A stretch of 64,000 nt of DNA. Origin: Phallus indusiatus (Eukaryota; Basidiomycota; Agaricomycetes; Phallales; Phallaceae). The notes under the pieces are model-generated. The model searched no databases and had not been told where the DNA came from. It worked only from the letters and a program-made list of their open reading frames with translations. A program made the translations under genes and the position numbers. Of the stretch, positions 30,878-42,700 are shown one piece after another (positions within the stretch are counted from its first letter, which is position 1; each line of letters begins with the position of its first letter). The stretch spans positions 62,001-126,000 of the forward strand of contig JAQFWX010000084.1 of the NCBI GenBank assembly GCA_027605045.1, read 5' to 3'.

Positions 30878-31511
30878 TGTTAGGGCTACTCAGCTCAGAC
30901 TAGAGGGAGGGGATCCTAAGCAATTATATTGAGAAAATACTAACTACTCACCTAGAGGTAGGGACCCTCACTCTAGGTACAGCTACTATATACATAAAAC
31001 AACGACACGGTGTGCGACCCTGGCACAGCTAAGTGCCAGGCGCTCAAGCCAAATCTAAGCGATGTGATGTCACGGGCATCACGCCGGGCACGAGCGAGTA
31101 GAAAAAGTGAAATAGAGACAGAACAAAGAAACGGAAAGTAAAAGTAAAATACGGAAATGATAAATAGAATAGAAATGAAATGATAAATAGAATAGAAATG
31201 AAATGATGCCGATGATAATAAATAGGAAAATGAGAGACGGCGGTAGCGTACCCTGACAGATAATAAATAAGGAAAATGAGAGAACAGTGGTAGCATACTC
31301 TGACAGGTTTGGCTTGGGCACCTGGCACTTAGCTGTGTCAGGGCTGCACACCGCGTCGTCGTTTTATGTATATACATAGTAGCTGTACCTAGAGTGAGGG
31401 TCCCTAAGCTTGTTCTCTTAGGATCCCCTCCCTCTAGGTGAGTAGTTAGTGTTCTCCCAATATATTAGCTTAGGATCCCCTCCCTCTAGTCTGAGTTGAG
31501 TAGCCCTAACA
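30878..31511. mobile_element. Long-TIR element, 634 bp
   Basis: Ends TGTTAGGGCTACTCAGC and GAGTAGCCCTAACA; roughly the outer 190 bases at each side are inverted copies (GGGAGGGGATCCTAAGC, ACTACTCACCTAGAGG and GTACAGCTACTATATACATA blocks). Two TGTCAGGG repeat arms lie inside. No target duplication found. A degraded relative is at 16665-17165. Confidence 0.6.
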
Positions 31512-32627
31512 CCCTGTACCTGCAGGTATATAGGTATTCCCACGGGTTTGCAGGTATTCCCATGGGTTTGCAGGTTTTTTTAGGGGTATACCTGCAGGTA
31601 TAAATAGAGGTATACCATATACCTGCAGGTTTGACAATATTGAAACCATACCTGAAGAGGTTTTGAGATCTGAAGGTATGTCAAACCCTTGTACCCTTAC
31701 CTGCGGGTGTCAAGTACCGATATCCGGGAACGGTAATAGATACTATAATGTATTTTAGTCGCTGAATATAACACCAATAACTGTCACCGTTGGTTGACGA
31801 CAGTCGGGACTTGGCCTCAATCTATAAGAGATTGTGCTACGACAGTCTTCTTCAGGATTTGTCCTGACGTTCGTCACAAGCGTCGAGTTCGTCAAGGACG
31901 TTTCTGATATGGGCGTTCCGAGCTTCGAGAGCCGCGAGCTGTATCTCGTATTGAATGATATCAAGCTCGACAATAATGAAGAAGGCTTCAAGATGTAGCT
32001 CTCGGCAACGACGGATGACTTCCGTCACTGCAAGTCTCGAGGAAAGATCTCGACGTTCAATGATGAAGAGAATAAGAGAAAAGAGAGTTTATAGAGATAT
32101 CGAACTACGTTCGATATTAAGTCTGGAGAACTATCTACATGTATGCTAGGGTTTATATACACGTCAGATAAATAATTCTAGCTCAGTTCAAAATAGATTC
32201 CGAACTTGAGAAATGTAAACAAGTCGTGAGATTCGTAAGTTACATCAATATATGCAGGGTATGATGTCTCATGTGATGAACATGAGGTGCGCAGGGATGA
32301 GAGCTGTGCATACATGGACCTACGTTCATCATCTATGATCTCATAACCGGAACGTGCATGGAATATTCTAGAAAGGGCTTTCCGCGGGTGTTCCAGGAGT
32401 TAAGAGAGACGGGTACGTCTCTATTCGAGTTGCGAGGTTGATTGAGATGACTGAATGCGAAGGTCTTATCATGAGTGACGTAAGCGAGATAAGATTACGG
32501 AGATAAACGGTAAATGATTGGATATGGATTATGTAACGTTACTGGAAGTGATGTCATGAATCGGATCATGACAGCGGGTATAGGTACGGGTAATACCTCC
32601 CATACCTAATACCTGTTGAGACCCTTA
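31512..32627. mobile_element. Palindromic-word element (CCTGCAGG type) split by solo LTR-C
   Basis: Arrays of ACCTGCAGGTATA, GGGTATACC and CCCACGGGT words lie on both sides of the LTR at 31708. The right terminus is TGTTGAGACCCTTA, matching the one at about 20080 and resembling TAAGGATCTCAA at 5154. The left terminus is not resolved. Confidence 0.5.
31708..32573 (-). mobile_element. Solo LTR, family C (866 bp)
   Basis: Inverted copy of 21336-22201 of the same length, with a perfect 5-bp duplication GCGGG (31703-31707 and 32574-32578). Confidence 0.85.
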
Positions 32628-32639
32628 ATCTCATACTCT

Positions 32640-33161
32640 AAAAGTCCAGTCCTAGTTGTCATTTGACTGTCTAGGCCTGTAGTGTGATGTTACGTTCTTG
32701 ATGTTGTACTCATACGTACTAGCTGCATACTTCCTCATTCTCTGAAATTCAGGGATATTGTAAGCTGGGCAAGTGGGCGTATGTAACGGTTCCGCTATGA
32801 GCAGCGGACTACTATTAACCATAGTACATATTCGTATATACATACAATTGTATGCAGACGATCGTCGCCTGCACAAGTACCTAGTATTATGTAATGTACA
32901 TAGGCGCCATCACACCAGTAAATACCGTGTAACGGTAAAGGCGCCGGCAGCCTTTCTTACCTGCACTTGCAAATATACAGCTTTATACTGTTTGTTGTGA
33001 GTCCGTAAGAACCGGGCTAATCGTAAACTGTAACGAAACGTTACAGCGTAGCATACAAGCTGAAGCCAAGTCCCTCTCTCCGTACTCCTCTGTACTTTAG
33101 TTATGTGTTTCATATTAGCCCGGAATTATCCGGGATTAGTCCGGAACACCGATCTTGACAG
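32640..33161 (+). repeat. LTR-A remnant (3' half) interrupted by LTR-D
   Basis: Landmarks of LTR-A appear in order: the CTCTGAAATTCAGGGATAT block, the GGGCAAGTGGGCGTA|GCATACAAGCTGAAG block (split by the insertion at 32782), TCCCTC...CGTACTCC and the end CCGATCTTGACA at 33161. The U3 part is gone. Confidence 0.65.
32782..33045. mobile_element. Solo LTR-like element D, 264 bp
   Basis: TGTAACGGTTCCG ... CGAAACGTTACA, TG/CA ends with inverted TGTAACG/CGTTACA, and a perfect 5-bp duplication GCGTA (32777-32781 and 33046-33050) within LTR-A sequence. Removing it restores the LTR-A block exactly. No coding sequence. Confidence 0.7.
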
Positions 33162-33604
33162 AATATCAGGTGGGCACTACATGGGACACACGGAAGTATT
33201 CTATTTTTATTCAGTCCTTAATCGGTCCTTAAAATTTAGCAGTGGGGGTGACATATGACCGCTACAGTTCCTCAGCCATTTTCTCAATCTCAATCTCTTG
33301 ACCTTGGATCTTGACAATCAACTGCATGCAAGGGTTTGAGTGACATCCGGTCCTCTAGTAAATTAAATTTATAATACTTGCTGCATACAGTAGAAAGATT
33401 GCACAATATCAAAAATATGAAATTTCTAGAGCATAACTGTTTCGTCATACACACCCCAGAAAATCAAAATACTTGTCAATTATCTTGGTAAAGCTTAGCA
33501 CGCAAGAGGCAACCTCCGCCGCAAATTTCGCTCGTGTTTTAAGTCACAGGCGTCGAAGTTCATCACATTTCAATACATGATACATGCTTTGGCATATTCT
33601 GGCC
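33162..33604. other. Border between repeats and genes; sec13 downstream region
   Basis: No repeat family seen elsewhere in the window is recognised here and no gene is visible. It probably contains the 3' UTR and terminator of sec13. Confidence 0.4.
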
Positions 33605-35006
33605 TCAGCTCGACATTTCACTTACACATTCCCATCCTCCTTGTAACCTTTCTTTCCAAAGTGTGACCTTGCCGTCGCCACAGCTAACAGCCAAGATGTT
33701 TCCAGCCAAACTCCAGGACACCCGCCAAACAACGTCAGGAAATTTATTGTTGGATGCACCGGGTGTAGAAGATGGATCCAAGAGAGTCTTCACCCAGGGC
33801 GAAGTAGGCATATCCTTAGTCCAAATTATTACTGTCTTATCCTTTGAGGATGTTCATCATAAACTTGCTCTCAGGATTTTGAACAAGTGAAAAACTCACT
33901 TGTGATGCTGTTGCGATGTACGAACGCGGAAGACCAATATTCGGAGCCCATGCAACGTCGCGAACCCAGTCTGAATGTCCCTCCAAAGTTTCTTCTTCAA
34001 ACCATGCTTGCTGATCTTCTCTACAATGACCCTGAGAACATTGGCGAAAGGTTAGTGTTCGGGAAAACAGACCTATATCCCCAAATCTTTACAAGATTAT
34101 CACAGCCGGCACTGGCGAAACGTTTGACAGTTGCGTAAGAGGGTTGGTCCGACTCTGAAAATGAATTTGGTTGCTGAGCGGATTGCGTGGTTGGTGTGAT
34201 TAACGATCCTGGCAGCACTGCCGGAGCCCAAGAGACTGCGTTGCAGCCTATGGCGTGGCCATTGAAAGTGTCGGCGCCCCATGTTCCATCATCTGAGGGG
34301 AAATGTAGAACGTCACATACAAAAACTACGAAAACTTTGATAATATGCACCTTTAAATGTCAAAACTGACAATTTCCCGTCGGAGGATGCGCAAGCGACA
34401 ATTGACCCTAGCTCATGAGGAGCCCAACTAATTGAGTTGACTGCAAAGGAAATCATGCGCATGTTGATGAACCATACTGTTGCAGCACTAACCAGACGCC
34501 GTATGAAGTGTGTGTTCTTTGATTTTGGTCCATGTTCCAAAACCGCCACCTTGAGCTTGTCCTTGGGGCTGTTCTTTCCAAATAAAAACTTTTCCATCAT
34601 ATGAGCACGAAGCCAGGATGTGGCCAAACTTTGGATGTGCCCATGCAACCTGCCACACTGGGCCGTTATGTCTAGAATAGAGCTGTGAGTAAATAGCCAC
34701 GCGACATATAACGACATAGATACCCTTTCAATGTTTGACCTTCTTTTCTTTGTACTTCGCCATTCACGACTTCAAAGACTTTCACGGCGCAGTCCGACGA
34801 GCAAGTCGCTAGTCTTTTACCATAGTAATCCAGTTGGGCATCATGCTGTAGGAACAGGTTAGGACGAAGGTACGCGGAGGGCAATTGGTCTTACAATAAT
34901 GTCGGCATGAGAAGTTTCGATAGATATTGTTTTTGAAGAAGCCGCGCTTGCCTTAAAAACTTCATATAGGGATATAGAAGAGAGAAGTGGTGTCTCGACA
35001 TACCAT
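33605..35006 (-). CDS. sec13: Sec13, COPII coat / nuclear pore WD40 protein
   Basis: Spliced minus-strand gene. Exons encode the diagnostic Sec13 order: [56 protein letters not shown] (split by introns), [31 protein letters not shown], and at the end [20 protein letters not shown] with VTLWKE. Six WD40 repeats form an open propeller completed by Sec31 in COPII coats and Nup145C/Nup84 in the pore scaffold. The chosen start (ATG at 35006-35004) is a one-codon first exon followed by a GTATGT intron; an acceptor TTTTTAAG then puts [19 protein letters not shown] in frame. At least four more introns follow. The divergent phosphate-carrier gene starts 213 bp away, so the two share a promoter region. 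The open frame at 35036-35242 falls in the 5' leader and is not called. Confidence 0.88.
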
Positions 35007-35219
35007 TTTCTACGTTGGTGATGTGTTCAAGGCGTCTATGAAAGACGTGGTGATGTACGTGTCCGTGAAGCGTCACATGTCACGGTGCACGTTCGCTTCG
35101 GAGTAAACCGGCGATATACCGAAGCGCTGCGTTTTGAGGCGCCAAAAATTTCCTGCTTTCCATCTCCCGAACTACTTTCATCGCGATCGACTTTTTCTTC
35201 ATAATTTGAGGACGAAGTC

Positions 35220-36446
35220 ATGTCACTAGTACCTCCATCCACGAAGTGGGATTCCCGGTCTGTTTTTGGCTTTCCTATTTGTTCATCAAGGGATTATTGA
35301 TTCCTTTTCCCCAGGTTTGCTGGCCCTATTCCACACAACGCATCATATTACTCCAAGTGTATGTTGGGCGGTCTACTCGCCTGTGGCCTTACTCATGCAG
35401 CGATTACCCCGCTTGACGTTACAAAATGCAATATGCAGGTGAGAACACTTCCGTTTTTATTGATCCTCATTAACTTTTCGTTTCCTGCTCAGGTAGACCC
35501 CACTAAGTACAAAGGTCTGACCCAAGGTCTCCGCACTTTGATAGCCGAAGAAGGGGCCAATGGCATTTGGAAAGGGTTCGGTCCAACTCTCGTCGGATAC
35601 TCTGCGCAGGGACTGTTTAAATACGGTCTATACGAAGTCTTCAAAGATGTTTACTCAAACCTTGCCGGTGAAGAAAGCGCCACCGCTTACAAACCTCTTA
35701 TCTGGGTCACCGCTTCTGCCTCCGCCGAATTCTTCGCCGATATTGCTTTATGTCCATTAGAAATGACCAAAGTCCGCATCCAAACCAGCCCAGCGGGGTC
35801 ATTCCCGACTGCCTTTGGTCCCGCATTAGCTGCTATGCGAATCAACAAAGCCGAAACTCGATACCCCTTCGGCTCTTTGGTTCCCCTTTGGTCGCGTCAG
35901 GTGCGTCCACTAAAAAAAGTACAAGCGATGCCATTACTCATTTTTTTAAAAAAAATAGATTCCGTACACCATGGCCAAGTTTTTTTTCTTCGAAAAAGTC
36001 GTGCAATTGTTTTACACTCACGTTTTCACTGCGCCTAAAGAGACTTACAACGCGACGACCCAACTTGGAATCACCTTCGCTTCCGGTTACATTGCTGGTG
36101 TCGTTTGTGCTATTGTTTCTCATCCCGCTGATACCGTCGTCAGTCTTATGGGTAAAGCGGAAAACAAAGGCAAATCTATCGGAACTATCGCCAGTGAGGC
36201 AGGTCTAAAGAAACTGGCCACAGGTGGTCTTGGAACTAGGGTGGTTATGATTGGTATGTTTTCTTTACGATTTCTGTCTTATCAATCATACCAATCATTT
36301 ACTTATTTTCATCAGGTACACTAACGGGTAAATTAATCGTCTATATTTTTGTTTCTGAAAGTAACAGCTTGTTTCTAGGGTTCCAATGGTGGATTTATGA
36401 TACATTTAAGAGTACAATGGGTCTGGGTACTACCGGTGGAAAGTAA
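35220..36446 (+). CDS. mir1: Mitochondrial phosphate carrier
   Basis: The start is the ATG at 35220 (MSLVPPSTKWDSR), joined by a 57-nt intron to FAGPIPHNASYYSKCMLGG; the junction creates an Arg codon. The protein follows the mitochondrial carrier fold: PLDVTKCNMQ (P-x-D-x-(V/T)-K signature, repeat 1), PLEMTKVRIQT (repeat 2) and HPADTVVSLM (repeat 3), with GIWKGFGPTLVGYSAQG between. These, with KYGLYEVFKD and the C-terminal FQWWIYDTFK, are typical of the phosphate carrier (Mir1/Pic2, SLC25A3). It would move phosphate with protons across the inner mitochondrial membrane. Near the end a 12-nt microexon (36316-36327) encodes part of GTLTG between two introns. Mir1 and Pic2 cannot be separated by reading alone. 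Confidence 0.87.
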
Positions 36447-36736
36447 ACACCAAAACCGCTCCTAGAGTACATAGCAAAAACCTACCTTTTCCTCTTTTAT
36501 TTCATCTTCATACAATCAATTCTCTAATTTGATCTAGCTGATATCATCCAATATGCAGTCTTTGCCTATTGCATTCTTTTTTGCTTAGTACCGTGGTGTT
36601 ATTTAACGCTCTTTCTCGTAATATTAGACTGCATTAGAGTTTCTACATGTATCAATGCCGGACTGCCGGTAATTGTTATTTTCGAACTCAGTCAAACAGT
36701 GTGCATTTGTGGCAACAATTACACTAGTCCGCGACC

Positions 36737-39700
36737 ATGTCTAGTCGCAAACCCGACCTGTCTGGCTACAATTATGGAGCCATATCGTCGCTGGTGTTAA
36801 CTGCTGATAGGTCTCTCTTACCTCGACGCGATAAAGAACCCGATGGTGCTCCGGAGTCCTTGGTGGGTCGTATTGACCCCAAAGAAATGGGCTCTCGTGC
36901 GCAACGACAAGTCCCAAAAGACGTGGAGAAGAAGAAGAAAAAGCAGGAACGGTTAGATGCCGCCGGAGACCGACCAAAAGGCAAAGCTTCTGAGGCCAGC
37001 GGCTTTGGGTATTCAGATATCATTTCAGCAACCGAATTTGTGGAAGGTGTCATATACAGACCTCGAACGGCGGAAACCCGGGAAGTTTATCAACTCATTT
37101 TATCTATCGTTCACCAATGTCTTGGAGATCAAGCTCATGACGTCGTCCGCAGTGCGGCAGATGTGGCTCTCGAGTCGTTAAAAAATGAAGATCTGAAAGA
37201 CTTTGACAAGAAGAAAGATATCGAGGGAATTCTTGGTGCTATTTCGAATGAGCTATTCTCTCAGCTTATCAACTTATCCAAAAAAATTACGGATTATGGC
37301 GCTGAAGACCAAGTCGCCGTGGATCCAGATATTGAAAAAAAAGATGCAGAAATCGACGACGAAGTTGGAGTTGCTGTTGTTTTCGAAGACGAGGAAGAAG
37401 AGGAGGAGGACGAAGAAGGCGGTTATGAGATTCGAGAGGAGTCAGAAGAAGAAGAGGGTCGCGAAGAGGAAGAAGAGACAAAAGAAAAGCCGGAAGTAGA
37501 TGACGAGACAGAAATCGTGCTGGGAATTGGTTCATCTATCAGGAAATCGAAACGCTCAAAAGCTGATTGGGATCGTGTATCACCTCACGAGATTGACGGT
37601 TTTTGGTTACAACGACAAATTGCTGAAGTTTATCCAGACCCAGTCACAGCGACAGAGAAAACGACTGAGGCGCTTACAGTCTTAGGCTCTGGTTCAGACC
37701 TTCGAGACTGTGAAAACACCCTCACAGAAATATTGGACTATAATCACGAAATTGTCAGCAAATTGGTGCATAACAGGGATGTGATTGTTTGGTGCACCAA
37801 ACTTTCTCGTTCGGATGACAACGAGCGAATAAATGTCGAAGTCGCGATGCGGGAGCGCAATCTAGGATGGATTTTGCGAGCATTGGCCGGTGATCGCAAA
37901 GCAAAAGGAGCCAAAGATGAAGCCGAGGATATGGATGTGGATGCTGATATGAAAGACGTGGGAAGTGTCCCAATTCGAGGTACACTTGCCCCTGGTATCA
38001 CACCTGCACCTCGAAGAATCTTAGACTTGGAGGGTATGGCGTTTACTCAGGGGGGACACCTGATGTCCAATAAGAAATGCAAACTTCCTGATGGATCCTT
38101 CAAACGGTCTAAAAAGGGCTATGAAGAAATCCACGTTCCGGCTCCGAAGAGTCGGCCTACTGCACCTGACGAGCTTGTGTCTATCAACTCACTTCCACTT
38201 TGGGCCAGAGAGGCTTTCCCAAACACCCCTTCTCTTAACCGCGTACAAAGCAAACTTTTCCCAATTGCATTCGGAACCGATGAGCCTATCCTTCTTTGTG
38301 CTCCTACAGGTGCTGGCAAAGTATGTTTCCTCCTTACCTCCTTTGCTCCATTTAACACATATTCCAGACCAATGTTGCTATGTTAACCATACTTAATGAA
38401 CTAGGCAAAATTCGGGACGAAGCTACTGGTCGATTCGATTTAGACTCCTTGAAGATCGTTTATGTTGCACCTATGAAGGCGTTGGTTCAAGAGATGGTCA
38501 ATAATTTTTCCAAGAGGCTTACCCCATTTGGTGTTCAAGTTGGTGAATTGACGGGGGATAGTCAGCTGACCAAGCAACAAATCGCTGAAACACAGATTAT
38601 TGTTACAACGCCTGAAAAATGGGACGTCATTACTCGGAAAAGCACCGACACCAGTTATACAAATCTGGTTCGACTTATCATCATCGATGAGATACATCTC
38701 CTTCACGACGAACGTGGGCCAGTGTTGGAGAGTCTAGTGGCTCGAACTGTACGTCGCATGGAGCAGACGCATGATTACGTTCGCCTAGTTGGCCTATCAG
38801 CTACATTACCGAATTATCAAGATGTGGCTGAATTCCTTCGTGTTGACAAGTCTAAAGGCTTATTCTACTTTGACGCTACCTATCGTCCTTGCGGTTTACA
38901 GCAACAATTCATCGGTATAACCGAAAAGAAAGCCATCAAACGCTACCAAGTCATGAACGAAGTCTGTTACGAAAAGGTTTTAGATAACGCTGGTCGCAAT
39001 CAAGTGCTTGTATTCGTACACTCTCGCAAAGAAACTGCAAAAACGGCCCGATTTTTGCGCGATGCTGCCGTGGATAAAGGCACAATTACGGAATTTGTCA
39101 GACCTGAATCTGCCACGCGAGAGATTCTTACTTCTGAGGCTGAAAACGTCCGCGATCCTCACCTCCGCGATCTTCTCCCCTTTGCGATTCATCACGCAGG
39201 GATGACTCGTGAGGACCGTACTCTAGTTGAAGATTTATTTATGGCTGGCGACATCCAAGTACTTGTGTGTACCGCCACACTTGCCTGGGGAGTTAATCTA
39301 CCCGCACATACCGTTATTATCAAGGGAACTCAAATTTATAATCCTGAAAAGGGTCGCTGGGTGGAATTATCTCCGCAGGATGTTTTACAGATGCTCGGAC
39401 GAGCCGGTCGTCCACAATTTGATACTTTCGGTGAAGGCATTATCATCACCAGTCACGCCGAATTGCAATACTACCTCAGCCTTATGAACCAACAGCTTCC
39501 AATCGAATCACAGCTCGTATCGAAATTAGCTGATAACCTCAATGCTGAGATCGTCCTGGGCACTATCAGGAATCGGGACGAAGCGGTGCAGTGGCTTGGC
39601 TATACTTACTTGTATGTTCGAATGAAGTGATGCCTTGAATTTATATTGACAATTTTCAGATACATTCGAATGTTACGCGATCCTGTGTTATATGGTGTCA

Positions 39701-42700
39701 CTGTTGATTATCAAGAAGACGATCAACTTTTAATTCAGAAAAGATCCGATATCATACACTCAGCCGCTGTCTTATTAGAGAAGTGCAATTTAGTCAAGTA
39801 CGAGCGGCATACGGGGAAGTTCCAATCAACAGAGTTAGGTCGAATTGCCTCTCACTATTATGTTACGTATAATTCCATGGCGACGTACAATCAACACCTT
39901 CGTCCAACTATGTCCACACTGGAATTGTTTCGGGTTTTCGCTCTTTCCAACGAGTTTAAGCTCATACCTGTTCGACAAGACGTCTGTTTGTTTTGTGCAT
40001 ATAATATTTCTGTTTCTTACCCTTGCTTTAGGAGAAAGTCGAGCTTGGAAAACTCTTGGAAAAAGTCCCGATACCGGTTAAGGAATCAGTTGAAGAACCT
40101 GCAGCCAAGATTAACGTTCTTCTTCAGGCATATATATCACAATTGAAACTGGATGGTTTGTCTTTGCTACTACCTCTCCTATGTGCACGCTCATTCTATT
40201 GAGCAGGGTTTGCACTTGTCGCTGACATGGTATTCGTTCAACAATCTGCAGGACGGTACGTTGTGTGCCTCTGATTTACGGATGGAAAGTAATTTTCAGC
40301 AGAATTATACGTGCACTTTTCGAGATTTGTCTAAAACGGGGCTGGTCTGTTCCAGCAAGAGCTGCTCTCGACTTATGCAAAATGGTGAATAAACGAATGT
40401 AAGTAGTTTTTTTTTCTCGTATCAAGAAGCCTGCCTATCGAACAACTCATAGCTGGGCGTCGAACACTCCGCTACGACAATTTCCTCGTGTATCAGCAGA
40501 AATAATTAGAAAGGCTGAAGCGAAACAATTCGTAAGTATTTTTTGCTTTTACGAATAATGGACCTAACAGTATATTTTAGCCCTGGTACCGCTACTTTGA
40601 TCTCGTAAGTTCACGACCATATAGTTCACTTCTCCCGTAACGATTTCTTTAGACACCACCTGAGTTAGGAGAACTCATTGGCATACAAACAGCCGGAAAA
40701 CAGATACATCGATTAGTGCATAATTTTCCCAGATTAGAGTATGTCACGTTCAACTGAAACCACATTTTACAATCTAACACTTTCCAGCATCCAAGCGCAA
40801 GTGCAGCCCATTACTCGCTCACTACTTCGCATAGATCTCACGATAACCCCTGATTTTCGTTGGGACGAAAAAATACACGGCGCATCGGAGCTTTTCTGGG
40901 TACTTGTTGAAGACGTGGATGGAGAGATCATCTTATACCATGATCAGTTCATTCTGCGACAGCGTTATGCAGAAAGCAAGGATAATGAACACAACGTGAC
41001 ATTGACCGTTCCAATGTTTGAACCTGTCCCACCAAACTATTACGTTTCCGTGATATCCGATAGATGGTTACATTCAGAAACCCGGCTTCCTATTTCGTTC
41101 AAACATCTAATTTTACCAGAGAAATTTCCGCCTCCTGCTGCTCTCCTGGATTTACAGCCTCTCCCGCTATCCGCGCTTCATAACAAAGAGTTCGAAGAGA
41201 TCTATTCTTCGACTATCAAGAATTTCAACAAAATTCAGACACAGGTCTTCCAAGCATTATATACCAGTGACGAGAATGTTTTCATTGGGGCTCCAACCGG
41301 CAGTGGAAAGACCATATGTGCTGAGTTTGCTCTTCTCAGGCTATGGAGTCGACAGAATCCACCACGAGCTGTGTGTATTGAACCATTTCAAGATATGGTT
41401 GAGCAGCGCGTAGACGAATGGAGAAAGAAGTTCGGGTCTCTTCAAGGCGGTAAGGAAGTTGTTAGCTTGACAGGAGACCGCAGTGCAGACCTGCGTTTAC
41501 TCGAGACTGGGGATATAATTGTCTGTACACCGACGCAGGTGAGTGTTATTACCAAGGATTCAAGGCAATATAGTAATGATTCTTCGCTTGTTTTAGTGGG
41601 ACCTACTCTCACGTCGCTGGAAACAGCTGAAAAACGTGCAGAATGTTGGACTATTGATCGCCGATGAAGTTCAGTTAGTCGGCGGCGAAAACGGTCCAAC
41701 ATACGAAGTGATTATATCAAGAACGCGGTATGTATCGGCACAGACGGAAATGAAAACACGTATTGTGGCATGCGGTGTTTCTCTTGCGAACGCTCGCGAC
41801 CTCGGGGAATGGATGGGCGTCCGGACCCACGACATTTTTAATTTTCCTCCCAGGTAGGTATCAGGTCGTCCCAAATTTTTATCAGCTTAAATTGTGATTA
41901 TCACTTTCAGTGCCAGGCCCCTTGACATGGATATCCATTTGCAAAGCTTCGCCATTCCTCACTTTCCCTCCCTCATGATCGCAATGTCAAAGCCCGCTTT
42001 TCTTGCCATAACTGAATATTCGCCAACCAAGCCAGTTATCATCTTTGTGCCCTCGCGTCGCCAATGTCGATCCTCTGCCAACGACATCTTGTTACATTGT
42101 CTAGCGAATGGAAATGAGGACCGATTGTTGAATGTTGATTTGAAGGATCTGGAGCCCCATTTGGAGCATGTTTCCGATACGGGGTTGGTTGAGGTATTGA
42201 GGCATGGTATCGGCTACTATCATGAGGCCATGAGCAAACAAGACAAGCGCATTGTGCAACGCTTATTTGAATCAGGAGCAATTCAACTTATAATAGCATC
42301 GAGAGTAAGTCCTTTTAATAATGTGCTTAGCCTATTCTCATTCACCTTCAGGATGTGGCATGGAGCTTGCCGGTATCTTCCTATATGGTGATTATCATGG
42401 GCGTTCAGTTTTTTGAAGGCAAAGAACATCGTTATATCGACTATCCTATCACGGATGTACTGCAAATGATGGGTCGAGCCTGTCGCCCAATGACGGACGA
42501 GAAGAGTCGATGTGTCATCATGTGCCAACAGACTCGCAAGGATTTCTATAAAAAATTCCTGAATGAAGGATTGCCTATTGAGTCGCATCTCCCAACTCAT
42601 ATGTTGCACGACTACTTCCTGGCCGAAATTGCAGTCAAGACTATTGAGAATAAACAGGATGCAATGGTAAGCGTAGTCCTCAAGCTCTGGCATTTACTAA

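Noticed and set aside
35036..35242. 68-codon minus-strand open frame upstream of sec13
   Set aside because: It overlaps the sec13 leader and the first exon of the phosphate carrier on the other strand; the sec13 start is better explained by the ATG at 35006.
37287..37535. Arg/Leu-rich minus-strand open frame
   Set aside because: Shadow of the Glu-rich acidic segment of brr2.
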